A stretch of 64,000 nt of DNA, taken from contig OZ038381.1 of the NCBI GenBank assembly GCA_964036045.1, positions 102,367,367-102,431,366 of the forward strand, read 5' to 3'. The DNA is from Eutreptiella sp. 'Long Island Sound 2002'. Its lineage: Eukaryota > Euglenozoa > Euglenophyceae > Eutreptiales > Eutreptiaceae. Both the position numbers and the translations under genes were made by a program. This document shows positions 1 through 10,146 of the stretch, piece by piece. Every line of letters starts with the position of its first letter. The first letter of the stretch is position 1. A model generated the notes under the pieces. That model was not told the origin of the DNA and did not search any database. It saw nothing but the letters and a program-made list of their open reading frames with translations.

Positions 1-1263
1 GTCCCTATGCGTCCATGTGGGGATCCAAGTGGGGGGATTGTTCGCAAATGGTCCCAAGCAATCGTGTCTGGAACCGTATGTTGATACCATGGGTGAGCGA
101 AGTTCTATACTATTGTGATTACTTTGAATTTGGCATTATTTGCATGTTTTTGACCTCATTTTATGCTCATTTTTGTATTTTATGTGCTCAACTGGTTGGC
201 TAACAGTAAAGTGCCTAGAGATCCGTGAACTTTGGTATGTTGCTTACATGTTGGCATATGCTTGGGTGTTGCACCTCACCGTATGCTGGATTATGTGGTC
301 ACTTTGGCGTGGCACACCAGGCCTCACAAAATTAGTTCTCAAATTCGTGAGTTGACTTGTGAAGCATGGCATGTACATATTTGGAGGGGCTTGGGAGCCA
401 ATGTTGGGATATTCTTGGGAATAGACCTTCGGTCTATATCACCCTTGTAAATTACTCTCCGGTTTGACACATGCATGGAGCATTTGAATACTTGCCGCAT
501 GCATTTTTGAGTATATAATTGAATTTGGGGCATTATGGTGTGATTTGCCTAACTTTGCTATGTTGTGAGGTCATCTTCATGGGGCAATCCTCCAAGCCCA
601 ATAGACCCTGAGTCCAACCAATGTTATGTCAGGGTAGGGCATGGTCCTGAGTGCCACTCTAGGCCAAGACATGCCACCTCCCCAATTGGGCTAGGAGTTA
701 GAGGCTTGGGAGGAAACACATTTTTGGGGTTTGTGTAGTGACTTTTGACACATGGCATTTAGCCATCTTATTTGACTTGGTTCAAGGCAGCATGTTGGCG
801 AGTCAAGCGAACGTCCTCAGTCCAGGGAATGAGGGGTCTATGGCTGTGATTGTGTATGTTTCCATCTTTCCCCAATCTTGCTTGATTTGTGTTCATATGC
901 CAATTTCAGGGCTTCATTCTTTACTCTATTGGTGCAATTCTATGTACATGCCCAAGGCCCTCGTCTCCGTGTGCACCGTGAGACGACCGGCGTATTGAAA
1001 GGAGTTGTTGAGTGCCAATGCGGGACCTCAAACACCCTTGGAAGCCCTCAGTGTGGATTTGGATTTGAGTTATTTTACTTGGGAGTTGGTCATTGCAAGG
1101 GATCAGGATTTATGTGAAGGAGCCATATTTAACTATTTGTTGTGGGAAATTGTGCAGGATAAGGCAAGATCATGCAGAACCTGGTGGGAAGCAAGACCAG
1201 AGGAGTGAAAGGAAATGGTCGAAGGGGTACAGCAGGGGCCGGTCCTGGTAGGGACCTTCTTTA
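1..1263 (+). repeat. A1 5' LTR, 3' portion
   Basis: The segment matches the LTR end of the A4 copy (44505-44762 aligns with about 1-260) and the reverse complement of 10147-11400, 20814-22000 and 47431-48600. Its 3' edge is fixed by comparing the A2 copies: sequence common to 5' and 3' LTRs stops at the run ending ccttcttta, here at 1263. The LTR does not end in canonical CA. It holds short spurious ORFs only. Confidence 0.85.
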
Positions 1264-1275
1264 TGGTAGCAGAGG
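1264..1275 (+). other. Primer binding site, iMet-tRNA-like
   Basis: TGGTAGCAGAGG lies directly after the LTR edge. The usual initiator-Met primer site of many plant LTR elements is TGGTATCAGAGC, so 10 of 12 bases agree. The same 12 bases follow the LTR edge in A2 and A5. Initiator tRNA is therefore the likely primer for minus-strand DNA synthesis. Confidence 0.75.
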
Positions 1276-1317
1276 AGTACCTGCCCCCTACCCCCTGTAT
1301 ACCGCTGCACCGGGGAC

Positions 1318-4258
1318 TTGGGCCCTCATGAGCCCTGCCCAAGGACGCCCCGGGTGCAGATCGTTGAGTCCGTGGAGTCGACGCCTGATTTGGAAGACCG
1401 AGAAGAGCAAAGATGCTCAGAACGGAGAGCCTTTGCAGGACATGGGCTAGACAGGGAGGACCTGGTCTCCATGTGTGAAAGGCAATGCCGCGGGGCTTGC
1501 AATCTCCGCTCCGTTGCGGAGGAGTTGGAGGAGACTGGCAGCAATGGCAGAGCCCGGCGTTACCGGAAGCGCGGGTCCCCAAAACCCGCGGCGGAAGCCA
1601 GGGCGATGGAGACGGATCTCACCCCGGTCAGGCTGTGGTCAGCTGATTCCGAGGGGCATCCCGATCGCTATCGGACCGCTATCCCTTCAGAGTGGGAGTA
1701 GATGGCCATACCGGCCACAAGGGCGCACACGGCCCCCAAACCCAGCCTGGAGCATGACGCCGAGGCGTTGGAGAGGCCTACCACAGCCAGAACGGCGCCT
1801 GTGGTCCGGCACCCGGAGCCAAAGCGGGATACCATGGGCGACACACCCATGGCTGAGGAGTCCGAGGCGCCAGGAACCGTGGGATGCGCCGGATCAGGTG
1901 GAAAGCACGTTGAGTGCCACTGCGAGCACGTATCCTTCCTCATCGGCAAGTACCCAAAGATGGGGATGGACGCCATGGTGCAGCACCTCGACCGCCTGGA
2001 CAACGCGAAGGACGGCCTGGAGGAGGACGTCGCGGGGATCTTGGATGACCAGTCGGCAGCGGAGAGAGACATGGCGGAGCTGCGAGCGGAGCAGGACCGG
2101 TACCGGGAGAAGCTGGAGATGGCCCTGCAGAAGCAGCAGCGACTGGTGGACAGCCTCCTTCAACTGGTGGAGGACATGTCGGGACGCCTGAAAGGGCTAG
2201 AGGAGTTACAACCCCTCGCCTCGGGTCCGGAGCTCCCGGCAAGGCCGGCAACGGCAGAGCTGGTGGAGCGGGTTAAGACCCTCAGGAGCGCCATGGATAA
2301 ACCAATGGGCGGCCCTGCAGAGGCACCCTACGCGCCTCCGCGTGTTGACCCGGGTGCGCTGCCGTTTGTTCCCATGTTCAGCGAATCCATAATGCTCGGG
2401 GAGCATACGGCACCGGCTGGGTACATGCGAAAAGAGCACGCAACCATGGACCTGAGGAGCCTGACGGTACAGATGTCCCATGCCGCCGAGGATCCACCGA
2501 CCACTACGACTGCCCATGCAGTTTATGCGGAAGAGGAGATCCAACACCAGACCATGCAGGGGCGAACCATGGGAAGGGCCGACGGACATGGTCGAGGCCA
2601 TCCCAGCGGAAACCTGTGGGTGAAGGACCCCACTACGGGGATATGGACAGCCGGTGGAGCAAGTCCTTCCCGCATCCCTAACCCCATGGGATCAGGCCCA
2701 ACCGGACAGCACTCCATGGAGGAGAGGGATGTACGGGGAGTGTACTCACACCCCCCGGCCACAGGCGGTATCCGTCTCGGTGGAGTGGTGGCTGCGGACG
2801 TCGGAGATGCAATCAGGATTGACGACCTCAGGGGAATCAAAATACCCTATTACGATGGCAACCCCTCCAACCTGGATGACTTCATCCTCGATTGGGAGGA
2901 CTTCGCCGAGGAGGTCGTCGGCGAGACGAAGGGAGCGCCAAGGGACAAGTGGGTATGCCGGACATTCCCACACAGGCTGGCGCAGGACCTGAAGGAGGAG
3001 CTCAGGGATCAGATCCGCGAGGGATTGATCCAGACGGAGCAGGCCTGCCTCCAGTGGCTGGAGGACGAAGGGCGAGTGGACGCCCCCAACCAGAAGTTGC
3101 AGGAATTGTGGTCCATTCTGCTGCCGCTGGAGCGCGGGGAATCGAGGGTCCGGGAATGGAATCGGTACATCTGCAAGTACCGAAGAAGCCTCAAGCTGGT
3201 GGAGGACTGGAATGAGGCCAGCGAGATCCGACACCTGCTGAAGGACGTCCTCCCCGGCCACTGGAAGAGAAGGCTGGAAGATCAGGAGAAGAAGAGCAAA
3301 GAAGCGCGTGGTCGTACCGATCATGGCATCGGAGGACACCCACGCCGGAATAATGGAGTTTTCCCGGCGAAACCTCGGCGAGCCAAGCCGAATGTTGGGG
3401 TTGAAGAACGACGTCTAGATATGTGGAGGTATTCGGCGACACCATGGGGCAAAGGGTGATGCGCCTCAACAACGTGGAGTGGAGGCGCGGAGAGCCGCTG
3501 AGGATGCAGGTCATCTTCGCCCGCATGAGCCTGGACGAGATCGTGAAGTACATCACGGTGGAGCTGAAGCTCAACGCCAAGAACGAGGCCCACGTGCAGG
3601 ATCGACAGGGCCATGGACATCGAGGTCATCGGGAAGATCCTCAACACCGAGAGGTCCAGGGGGACACGGTCGGCACCCCGCAGGAAGGGAGTGGAAGCGG
3701 CCAAGATCTCTGGACCGCGACCACCCGAGAGGATCATGAAGAAGCCCTCTTCTTCGCGTTCGTAGCGCACAATATGAAGGAGCATGGGCAGGACAGGTCC
3801 AGGTGGAACCGTCTGGACCCAAGGACCAAGAACCGCAAGGAACCGCGGAGGATCGGGAGCCCGCCGCTCTCGTTCCGCGAGTACAGATCACAGCACGACG
3901 GTTGCTGGGTCTGCTACGGCAAGGAGAACAACCATGCACATGACCACCGGCATTGCAAGGTATATGAGGAGGACATTAAGACCTACTTTGCCGCCCATCC
4001 CGACAAGAAGCCCAAGGAGCAACAAAATGCCGATTGGAAGGCAAAGGGCGGAGACCGTGGAAAAAGCCAAGGAAAGGGCAAAGATAAGGCAGAGGAAAAG
4101 GCTATGGTGGAGGACCCGGCCCGGACCAACGCATGAGGTCCATCGAGGAGGTTGCTGAGGAAATGTTGAGGACGTCTGAGCAACTCAAAGCCCAGCAACG
4201 TGGTGGACAAAGTCGGAGCGGATCGCAGCAGGAGAGAGCTGCGGCAGGCCACGTCTAG
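1318..4258 (+). pseudogene. gag of A1, capsid/nucleocapsid polyprotein, broken
   Basis: Gag forms the virus-like particle and binds the RNA. The order seen is a basic N-terminal region with MCER and CNLR motifs, an acidic helical stretch near 1990-2210 (heptad-like, many E, R, L), a Gly/Pro-rich linker, the capsid-like core that starts at YYDGNPSNLDDF (2850) and runs to about 3290, then a zinc knuckle at 3903-3956 with CX2CX8HX4C spacing and a basic tail. The frame is interrupted by TAG at 1699-1701, where A2 has a sense codon, by a frameshift near 3300 (the frame continues from 3423) and by another near 4120. The natural end is the TAG at 4256-4258. A methionine present at the likely start in A2 (MEDLV) is Arg in A1, so the start here is uncertain. 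Confidence 0.85.
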
Positions 4259-4305
4259 AGGAGCCCCCACGGGAGTGGGACCTCGGAGGTCTCTCCTCCG
4301 AAATT
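4256..4305 (+). promoter_or_regulatory. gag amber stop and structured downstream context (possible readthrough signal)
   Basis: TAG at 4256-4258 ends gag and pol continues in the same frame with no further stop until 4838. The next bases can fold: CCCAC/GTGGG around a GGGA loop, then GACCT/AGGTC around CGG, enclosed by GAGGAG/CTCCTC. The roughly 45 bases after the stop are identical in A2 although the 60 bases before it differ at many positions. Retroviral and some plant LTR-element gag-pol junctions use such a stop plus 3' structure. The role is inferred. Confidence 0.5.
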
Positions 4306-6614
4306 CAGTGGAATCCTAGAGAAAGGGAAGGCACATCGGGTGACGGAGAAGGCTCCAGAAGAGCCGAAACCACTGAGCTTTGTCACTCCCAACCCCTGGA
4401 GTGCCCTGCCAAGGGAAGTGTATGTGGGCAAGGGACGTGGCAAGAAAGAAGGAGCGATCACGGAGAGCCCTGTGGACGGGCAGGACCAGCCCAAGATCTA
4501 CACCATCCGTGACCATACCCTCAAAGTCCTGATGCACCGGAATGTGCTAGAGTTGCATGCCGTGAGAGTCGTCCATACACCACAGGGTGACGAGCGGCAG
4601 TTGCACTTGAAGGTGCGTGTACGGTGCGGACAAGAGGAGTTGGTGGTGGATGTGCTGGTGGATACGGGTGCCCAGGTGAGCCTGGTCCGGAGAGGGTTGT
4701 TCAAGGAGGAATCCCTGCAGCCCAGCCGTAGACCGGTACGCCTGAAGGTGGCCAATGGAGAGATTATGGGTGGTGGCACCCATGAGGCCACTATCAGTCT
4801 GGAATTCTGGGAGCATGAGCGCTTGAACCGCCCTGATTAGGCGAAGAGAAGCACTCTATCCGGGAACTTCTATGTGGCCGACATTACAGATTGGGATATG
4901 ATCATGGGGTATGACTTCATGGTGGGAAACGCCATTGGAGCCCTTCCCCATCGTGCAACGCTGGTCCGGGAGGATAATGAATTCCTTACATGGCTGTCCA
5001 CGGACTATGCATGCCGATCATCTCAATGGAATGCTGAGGAAGAGGATCGGATCGTCCAAGCGGTGCAAGCTGTGGGTGCCAAGTCCAGAGGAGACCGGGG
5101 AGTTCAGCTCACGGAGTATGGAATGGCGCCGCAGGTGTATGCCAGGATGATCAAGCCGCTGGGAGCCGAAGCGCCCGAGACGGACGTCTTCGCTTCCTGG
5201 GATGCCCCACTTTTGAGGAAGTGTAGGAGGCATTGGCATCGAGGAGATTCAGCCTGGCACAGGCATTGGGGTTTGAAGGAGTGGGGGCCCATGTATTGGC
5301 ATGGCTCCCTGGAAAATACCAGACGTACAGTGGAGAAGATCGTCGCGGATAGGGCGAAGGGGATCCTGGTCATAACCGGAATAGGATCCGCCCCATGTCC
5401 GCCGGAAGGTCTCAAGTCGACGCTGGATTCTATCACCCTGAACGAGATGTCATTCGGGCCAGAGGAGGAGTTGTTCATCGACGCCAAGGGTTTATCAATG
5501 CCCTCCGCGGGTCAAGCGCGGGGTACCAAGGCTTTCCTGGTGGATGGGGCGCAAGCCCAGCCAACGGGTGATGAAGCATTCATCCGTAGGGTTGAGGCGG
5601 TGCCCGTGCGGGTCATGTTTGAGCCCAACGAGGGGACGGATCAGCCAGTGGATGGCATTGACGTCTTGTCCCACGCCGAGATCGACCACGTCATCAACTA
5701 CATGCGGATGGGGATGCACGACCGTGTGGCAGCCAAGAAGAGGCGGGCCGTGGTCACATCTCCGCATTGGTGGGATGACAAGATGTTGGTCACCGGCAAG
5801 TACGAGAAGGATGAGTTCGTGGCGAGGGTCATGGATCACATCGCGGACCAATATGATGGTTGGGTTGGACCTGAAGGTCGTCAAGCTGAAAGAGAGGCTG
5901 ATAAATGCCTATCCGCGGCTATTCAGTGGCGTCCCCAACAAGAACCCTCCAGATCGTGGGAGGTTTGGCACAGCGAGGATCAAGCTGAAGCCAAACCCCA
6001 AGATCTATTGTCATTGGGAGTACCAACTTCAGGGCGATCGGGCCGAGGCCATGAAGATGTCGTTGGCCGAGTTTATTGAGCGGGGCTGGATCAAGGCCTC
6101 CGACAGTGACCGGGCCAGCCCAGCCTTTATCGTGCCGAAGAAGGAGAAGGGCGAGTGGAGGTTGGTGGTTGATTACAGAGGATTGAAGGAGCAAACCGCG
6201 CACGACTCGTACTCGCTTCCTCTGATCGACACCATCCTCCAAAAAAAACAAACAAAGCGGATCTTGACGGTGTTAGACCTGAAACACGGCTATCACCAGA
6301 TGCCACTACACCCGGACTCCAGGCCCTGCACAGCGATGTCGACGCCGCTGGGGCCCATGCAGTGGAAAGTGGTGCCTATGGGCGCCAAGAATGGCAACGC
6401 CGCTTTCCAGCGCATGATGGAGGACCTACTCGGTCCTGTCCGGCACTCCGCCGACCCCCTTGTGGATGACATCATCATCGGGTCCAGCACGGAAGACATG
6501 ACTGAGGACGAGCTCATCGAAGCGCATGAGAAGGATCTGCGCCGACTGCTCAGCGAGCTGGACAAGCACAACCTGGTGTGCAAGCCCACCAAAGCCTCCC
6601 TATTCGTGAAGTAA
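4259..6614 (+). pseudogene. pol of A1: protease, linker domain, RT, broken
   Basis: Aspartic protease comes first, with the DTGAQVSLV active site near 4660 and the C-terminal WDMIMGYDF motif near 4895. A linker of about 330 residues follows. It contains DVFAS and MYWHGS...KGILVIT blocks (5180-5390) that recall the RNase H-like region of DIRS/Ngaro elements. RT then runs to 6614 with VPKKEKGEWRLVVDYRG, LDLKHGYHQM and the catalytic LVDDIII (6462-6482; usual gypsy form is Y/F-V-D-D). Damage: TTG to TAG at 4838-4840, and a deletion of about 210 bp near 5870 that also shifts the frame, so the protein reads in one frame to 5865 and in another from there to the TAA at 6612-6614. That stop replaces a Glu codon seen in A2. 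Confidence 0.85.
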
Positions 6615-7580
6615 GTGGAGTTCGCGGGTCACGTGGTTGGTCACGGGCAACGCCGTTCCATGCCTGGGAAGCTGCACCACTGGGAGACGCCCCAGACCAT
6701 CAGCAAACTCCGATCCTTCATGGGGTTCTGCAATTACTATTCGGGCTATGTCCGGATGTATGCAGAACCTTCGGGGCCGCTGCACAAGATGCTGCAGGTG
6801 GGCAAGTTCGATGGTCAGAAGGGGAGCAAGAAGAAGCTTGCCTGGACCCCTGAGGCCGAAGATGCTTTCAGCGGCCTGAGGGAGCAACTCCTGGGGCAGC
6901 TGGGGCTATTCCTGGTGGACCCAGACAAGGGATTCGTGCTACAGACGGACGCCTCGGACTATGCTGTAGGGGCAGTCCTCGAGCAAGTCCAAGACGACAG
7001 GTCGCACGTACCCGTGGCGTTTTGGAGCCGGATCCTGGCGGAGGGCCAACGTGGAACCTGGACCGCGAGGGAGAAGGAGACATACGCCATTGTTTCTGCG
7101 CTCAGGAAGTGGTCTGGTCACATCGGATTGCTACCGGTGGTGGTTTGCACGGACCATCAGTCCTTACAGAGCTGGCACAAGGAGCACGTCGACACCCCCT
7201 CAGGACCGGCGGCAGGGAGGGCCCAGTGGCACGAGACGTTCGCCAAGTTTGACCTCAGCGTCGTATACCACCCGGGGAAGGACAACACTGTGGCAGATTG
7301 CCTCAGTCAATGGGCCTACCCCGCGGGCAAGGCTTGGATGGACATATCAAGCCATGGGGACGCCGAGGAGACCGAGGAGGCCAAGCGCATCATCGAGATG
7401 GAGAAGGCCATGGAGCGAGGGGGGGTCAAGTGCTTTGTGGTGATGGCAAACCGTACAGACCTGGCCAAGTTCCGGGGCGCCCGAGTCCAAGCTATTCGAG
7501 AGGAAACCCTCGAGCAATGGATGGTGGCCCCCGTAGAGCTAGTCAGGTCGGTGCTCACAGAGGACTGCAGCATCCGGTGA
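6615..7580 (+). pseudogene. pol of A1: RT connection and RNase H, 3' truncated
   Basis: The frame continues that of RT after the TAA. It covers the RT thumb (FAGHVVGHGQRR, FMGFCNYYSGYV) and RNase H, which removes the RNA template strand: TDASDYAVGAVLEQ, REKETYAIVSALRKW, CTDHQSLQSWHKEH and GKDNTVADCLS carry the expected acidic residues. Relative to A4 it lacks nine bases (three residues) near 6670. Homology to A4 stops at 7565, after the codons for VLTED; the last five codons are satellite sequence. No integrase follows. Confidence 0.85.
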
Positions 7581-9826
7581 ACAGGAGCCAAGAGGCCCAC
7601 GACACCGCACACGCAACACAACACACCCAGCGGGCGCACCAGTGAACAGGAGCCAACTGGCCCAGGACACCGCACACGCAACACAACACAACGAGCGAGC
7701 ACGCCGGTGAACACGAGCCAAGTGGCCCAGGACACCGCGCACGCAACACAACACACCGAGCGGGCGCACCGGTGAACAGGAGCCAAGTGGCCCAGGACAC
7801 CGCCCACCTAACACAACACACCCAGCGGGCGCACCGGTGAACAGGAGCCAAGTGGCCCAGGACACCGCACACGCAACACAACACACCGAGCGGGCCTGGC
7901 GGTGAACGAGAGCCAAGTGGCCCAGGACACCGCACACACAACACAACACACCCAGCGAGCGCATCGGTGAACAGGAGCTAAGTGGCCCAGGACACCGCCC
8001 ACACAACACAACACACCGAGCGAGCACACCAGTGAACAGGAGCAGAGAGGCCCAGGACACCGCACACGCAAAGCAACACACCCAGCAGGGGCACCGGTGA
8101 ACAGGAGCCAAGTGGCCCAGGACACCGCACACGCAGCACAACACCCCCTGCAGGCGCACCGGTGAACAGGAGCCAAGGGGCCCAGGACACCGCACACGCA
8201 ACACAACACACCGAGCGTGCACACCGGTGAACAGGAGCCAAGAGGCCCAGGACACCGCACACGCAAAGCAACACACCGAGCGAGCACACCGGTGAACAGG
8301 AGCCAAGTGGCCCTGGACACCACCCACGCAACACAACACACGCAGCGGGCGCACCGGTGAACAGTAGCTAAGTGGCCCAGGACACTGCACACGCAACACA
8401 ACACACCGAGCGGGCACACCGGTGAACAGGAGCCAAGTGGCCCAGGACACCGCACACGCAACACAACACACCGGGCGGGCGCATTGGTGAACAGGAGCCA
8501 AGTGGCCCAGGACACCGCACACGCAACACAACACACCCAGCGGGCGCATCGGTGAACAGGAGCCAAGGGGCCTAGAACACCGCACACGCAACACAACACA
8601 CCGAGCGAGCACACCGGTGAACAGGAGCCAAGTGGCCCAGGACACCGCACACGCAAAGCAACACACCGAGCGGGGGCACCGGTGAATAGGAGCCAAGTGG
8701 CCCAGGACACCGCACACGCAACACAACACACCGGGCGGGCGCATTGGTGAACAGGAGCCAAGTGGCCCAGGACACCGCACACGCAACACAACACACCCAG
8801 CGGGCGCATCGGTGAACAGGAGCCAAGGGGCCTAGAACACCGCACACGCAACACAACACACGGAGCGAGCACACCGGTGAACAGGAGCCAAGTGGCCCAG
8901 GACACCGCACACGCAAAGCAACACGGCGAGCGGGCGCACCGGTGAACAGGAGCCAAGTGGCCCAGGACACCGCACACGCAACACAACACACCCAGCGGGC
9001 GCACCGGTGAACAGGAGCCAAGTGGCCCAGGACGCCGCACACGCAACACAATACACCGAGCAGGCACACCGGTGAACAGGAGCCAAGAGGCCCAGGACAC
9101 CGCACACGCAACACAACACACCGAGCGGGCGCGGCGGTGAACAGGAGCCGAGTGGCCCAGAACACCGCACACGCAACACAACACACCGGGCGTGCGCACA
9201 AGTGAACAGGAGCCAAGTGGCCCAGGACACCGCACACGCAACACAACACACCCTGCAGGCGCACCGGTGAACAGAAGCCAAGAGGCCCAGGACACCGCAC
9301 ACGCAAAGCAACACACCGAGCGGACGCACCGGTGAACAGGAGCCAAGTGGCCCAGGACACCGCACACGCAACACAACACACCCAGCGGGCGCATCGGTGA
9401 ACAGGAGCCAAGTGGCCCAGGACACCGCCCACGCAACCCAACACACCGAGCGGGCACACCGGTGAACAGGAGCCACGAGGCCCAGGACACCGCACACGCA
9501 ACACAACACACTGAGCGGGCGCACCGGTGAACAGGAGCCAAGGGGCCCAGGACACCGCACACGCAACACAACACACCGAGGGAGCACACTGGTGAACAGG
9601 AGCCAAGAGGCCGAGGACACCGCACACGCAACACAACACACCCAGCGGGCGCACTGGTGAACGGAAGCCAATTGGCCCAGGACTCCGCACACGCAACACA
9701 ACACACCGAGCGAGCACACCGGTGAACGGGAGCCAAGTCGCCCAGGACACCGCAGACGCAACACTACAAACCACGCGGGCACACCGGTGAACAGGAGCCA
9801 AGTGGCCCAGGACACTGCACACACGT
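7566..9826. repeat. 65-bp tandem repeat (minisatellite), about 35 copies
   Basis: Consensus features per unit are GGTGAACAGGAGCCAAGTGG, CCCAGGACACCGCACACGC and AACACAACACACC. The spacing is 65 bp, for example CCGAG at 8406 and CCGGG at 8471. Units differ in the CCGAGCGGGCGCACC portion. A four-unit block repeats at 260 bp: the rare CCTAGAACAC variant occurs at 8571 and 8831, and CCGGGCGGGCGCATTGG at 8471 and 8731. All three minus-strand frames are open over long distances, which gives apparent Cys-rich ORFs up to 642 codons (7808-9736). These follow from a stop-free unit and I do not call them genes. Confidence 0.95.
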
Positions 9827-10146
9827 AGGGCGGCCGAGGGACACGAAAGAACCAACACCCGGTGGGTCGGACACACTGGGGCGACGCAGCCAACCCACCG
9901 GGCCAGTGGCAGGAGCGGTACTCCAAGGCCACTGGTCCGAGCCCGACCAGGCTGCATCGGGGACCATGGCAAACGTCACCCGGAGCCATGGAAGCAACCG
10001 GTGACAGGCGAGCCGGTACACAGTCCAGGAGGGGGTCGCCTGCCAAGCAGAGAGGCCCCGCAACTCAAGCCACAAGGGTGAGGCGGTCGTACCGTAGACT
10101 AGCGGGAGCAATACCCCTTGTGGTGAGAGATACTCCACACGGCTGG
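9827..10146. other. Single-copy island between satellite and A2 LTR
   Basis: About 320 bp, GC-rich, with no match elsewhere in the window. It lies between the last satellite unit and the first base of the A2 LTR (10147). The short ORF on plus (9862-10149) shows no recognisable domain. This may be the only host genomic DNA in the window, and it is the left flank of the A2 insertion. Confidence 0.6.

Larger units (their letters stand above)
1..7565 (+). mobile_element. Ty3/Gypsy chromovirus, family A, copy A1 (truncated both ends)
   Basis: The order is LTR end, primer binding site, gag, protease, RT, RNase H, all on the plus strand. The window start cuts the LTR on the left. On the right the element stops inside the region after RNase H, where a 65-bp tandem repeat begins; integrase, chromodomain and 3' LTR are absent. 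The reading frame is broken by stops near 1699, 4838 and 6613, frameshifts near 3300 and 4120, and a deletion of about 210 bp near 5870. It is a dead copy. It shares the stop at 6613 with copy A4, so the two are close relatives. Confidence 0.9.

Noticed and set aside
1475-2191. Overlapping 238-codon ORF in A1 gag region
   Set aside because: Out of frame with the gag conserved in A2 and A5; low-complexity Arg/Trp/Ser translation typical of a shadow frame.
7808-9736. A 642-codon Cys-rich ORF on the minus strand as a gene
   Set aside because: It is made only of the 65-bp repeat, all three frames are equally open, and no start context or domain supports it.
7566-9826. CRISPR array
   Set aside because: There are no unique spacers; repeat units are contiguous and differ by substitutions, in a eukaryotic retrotransposon setting.
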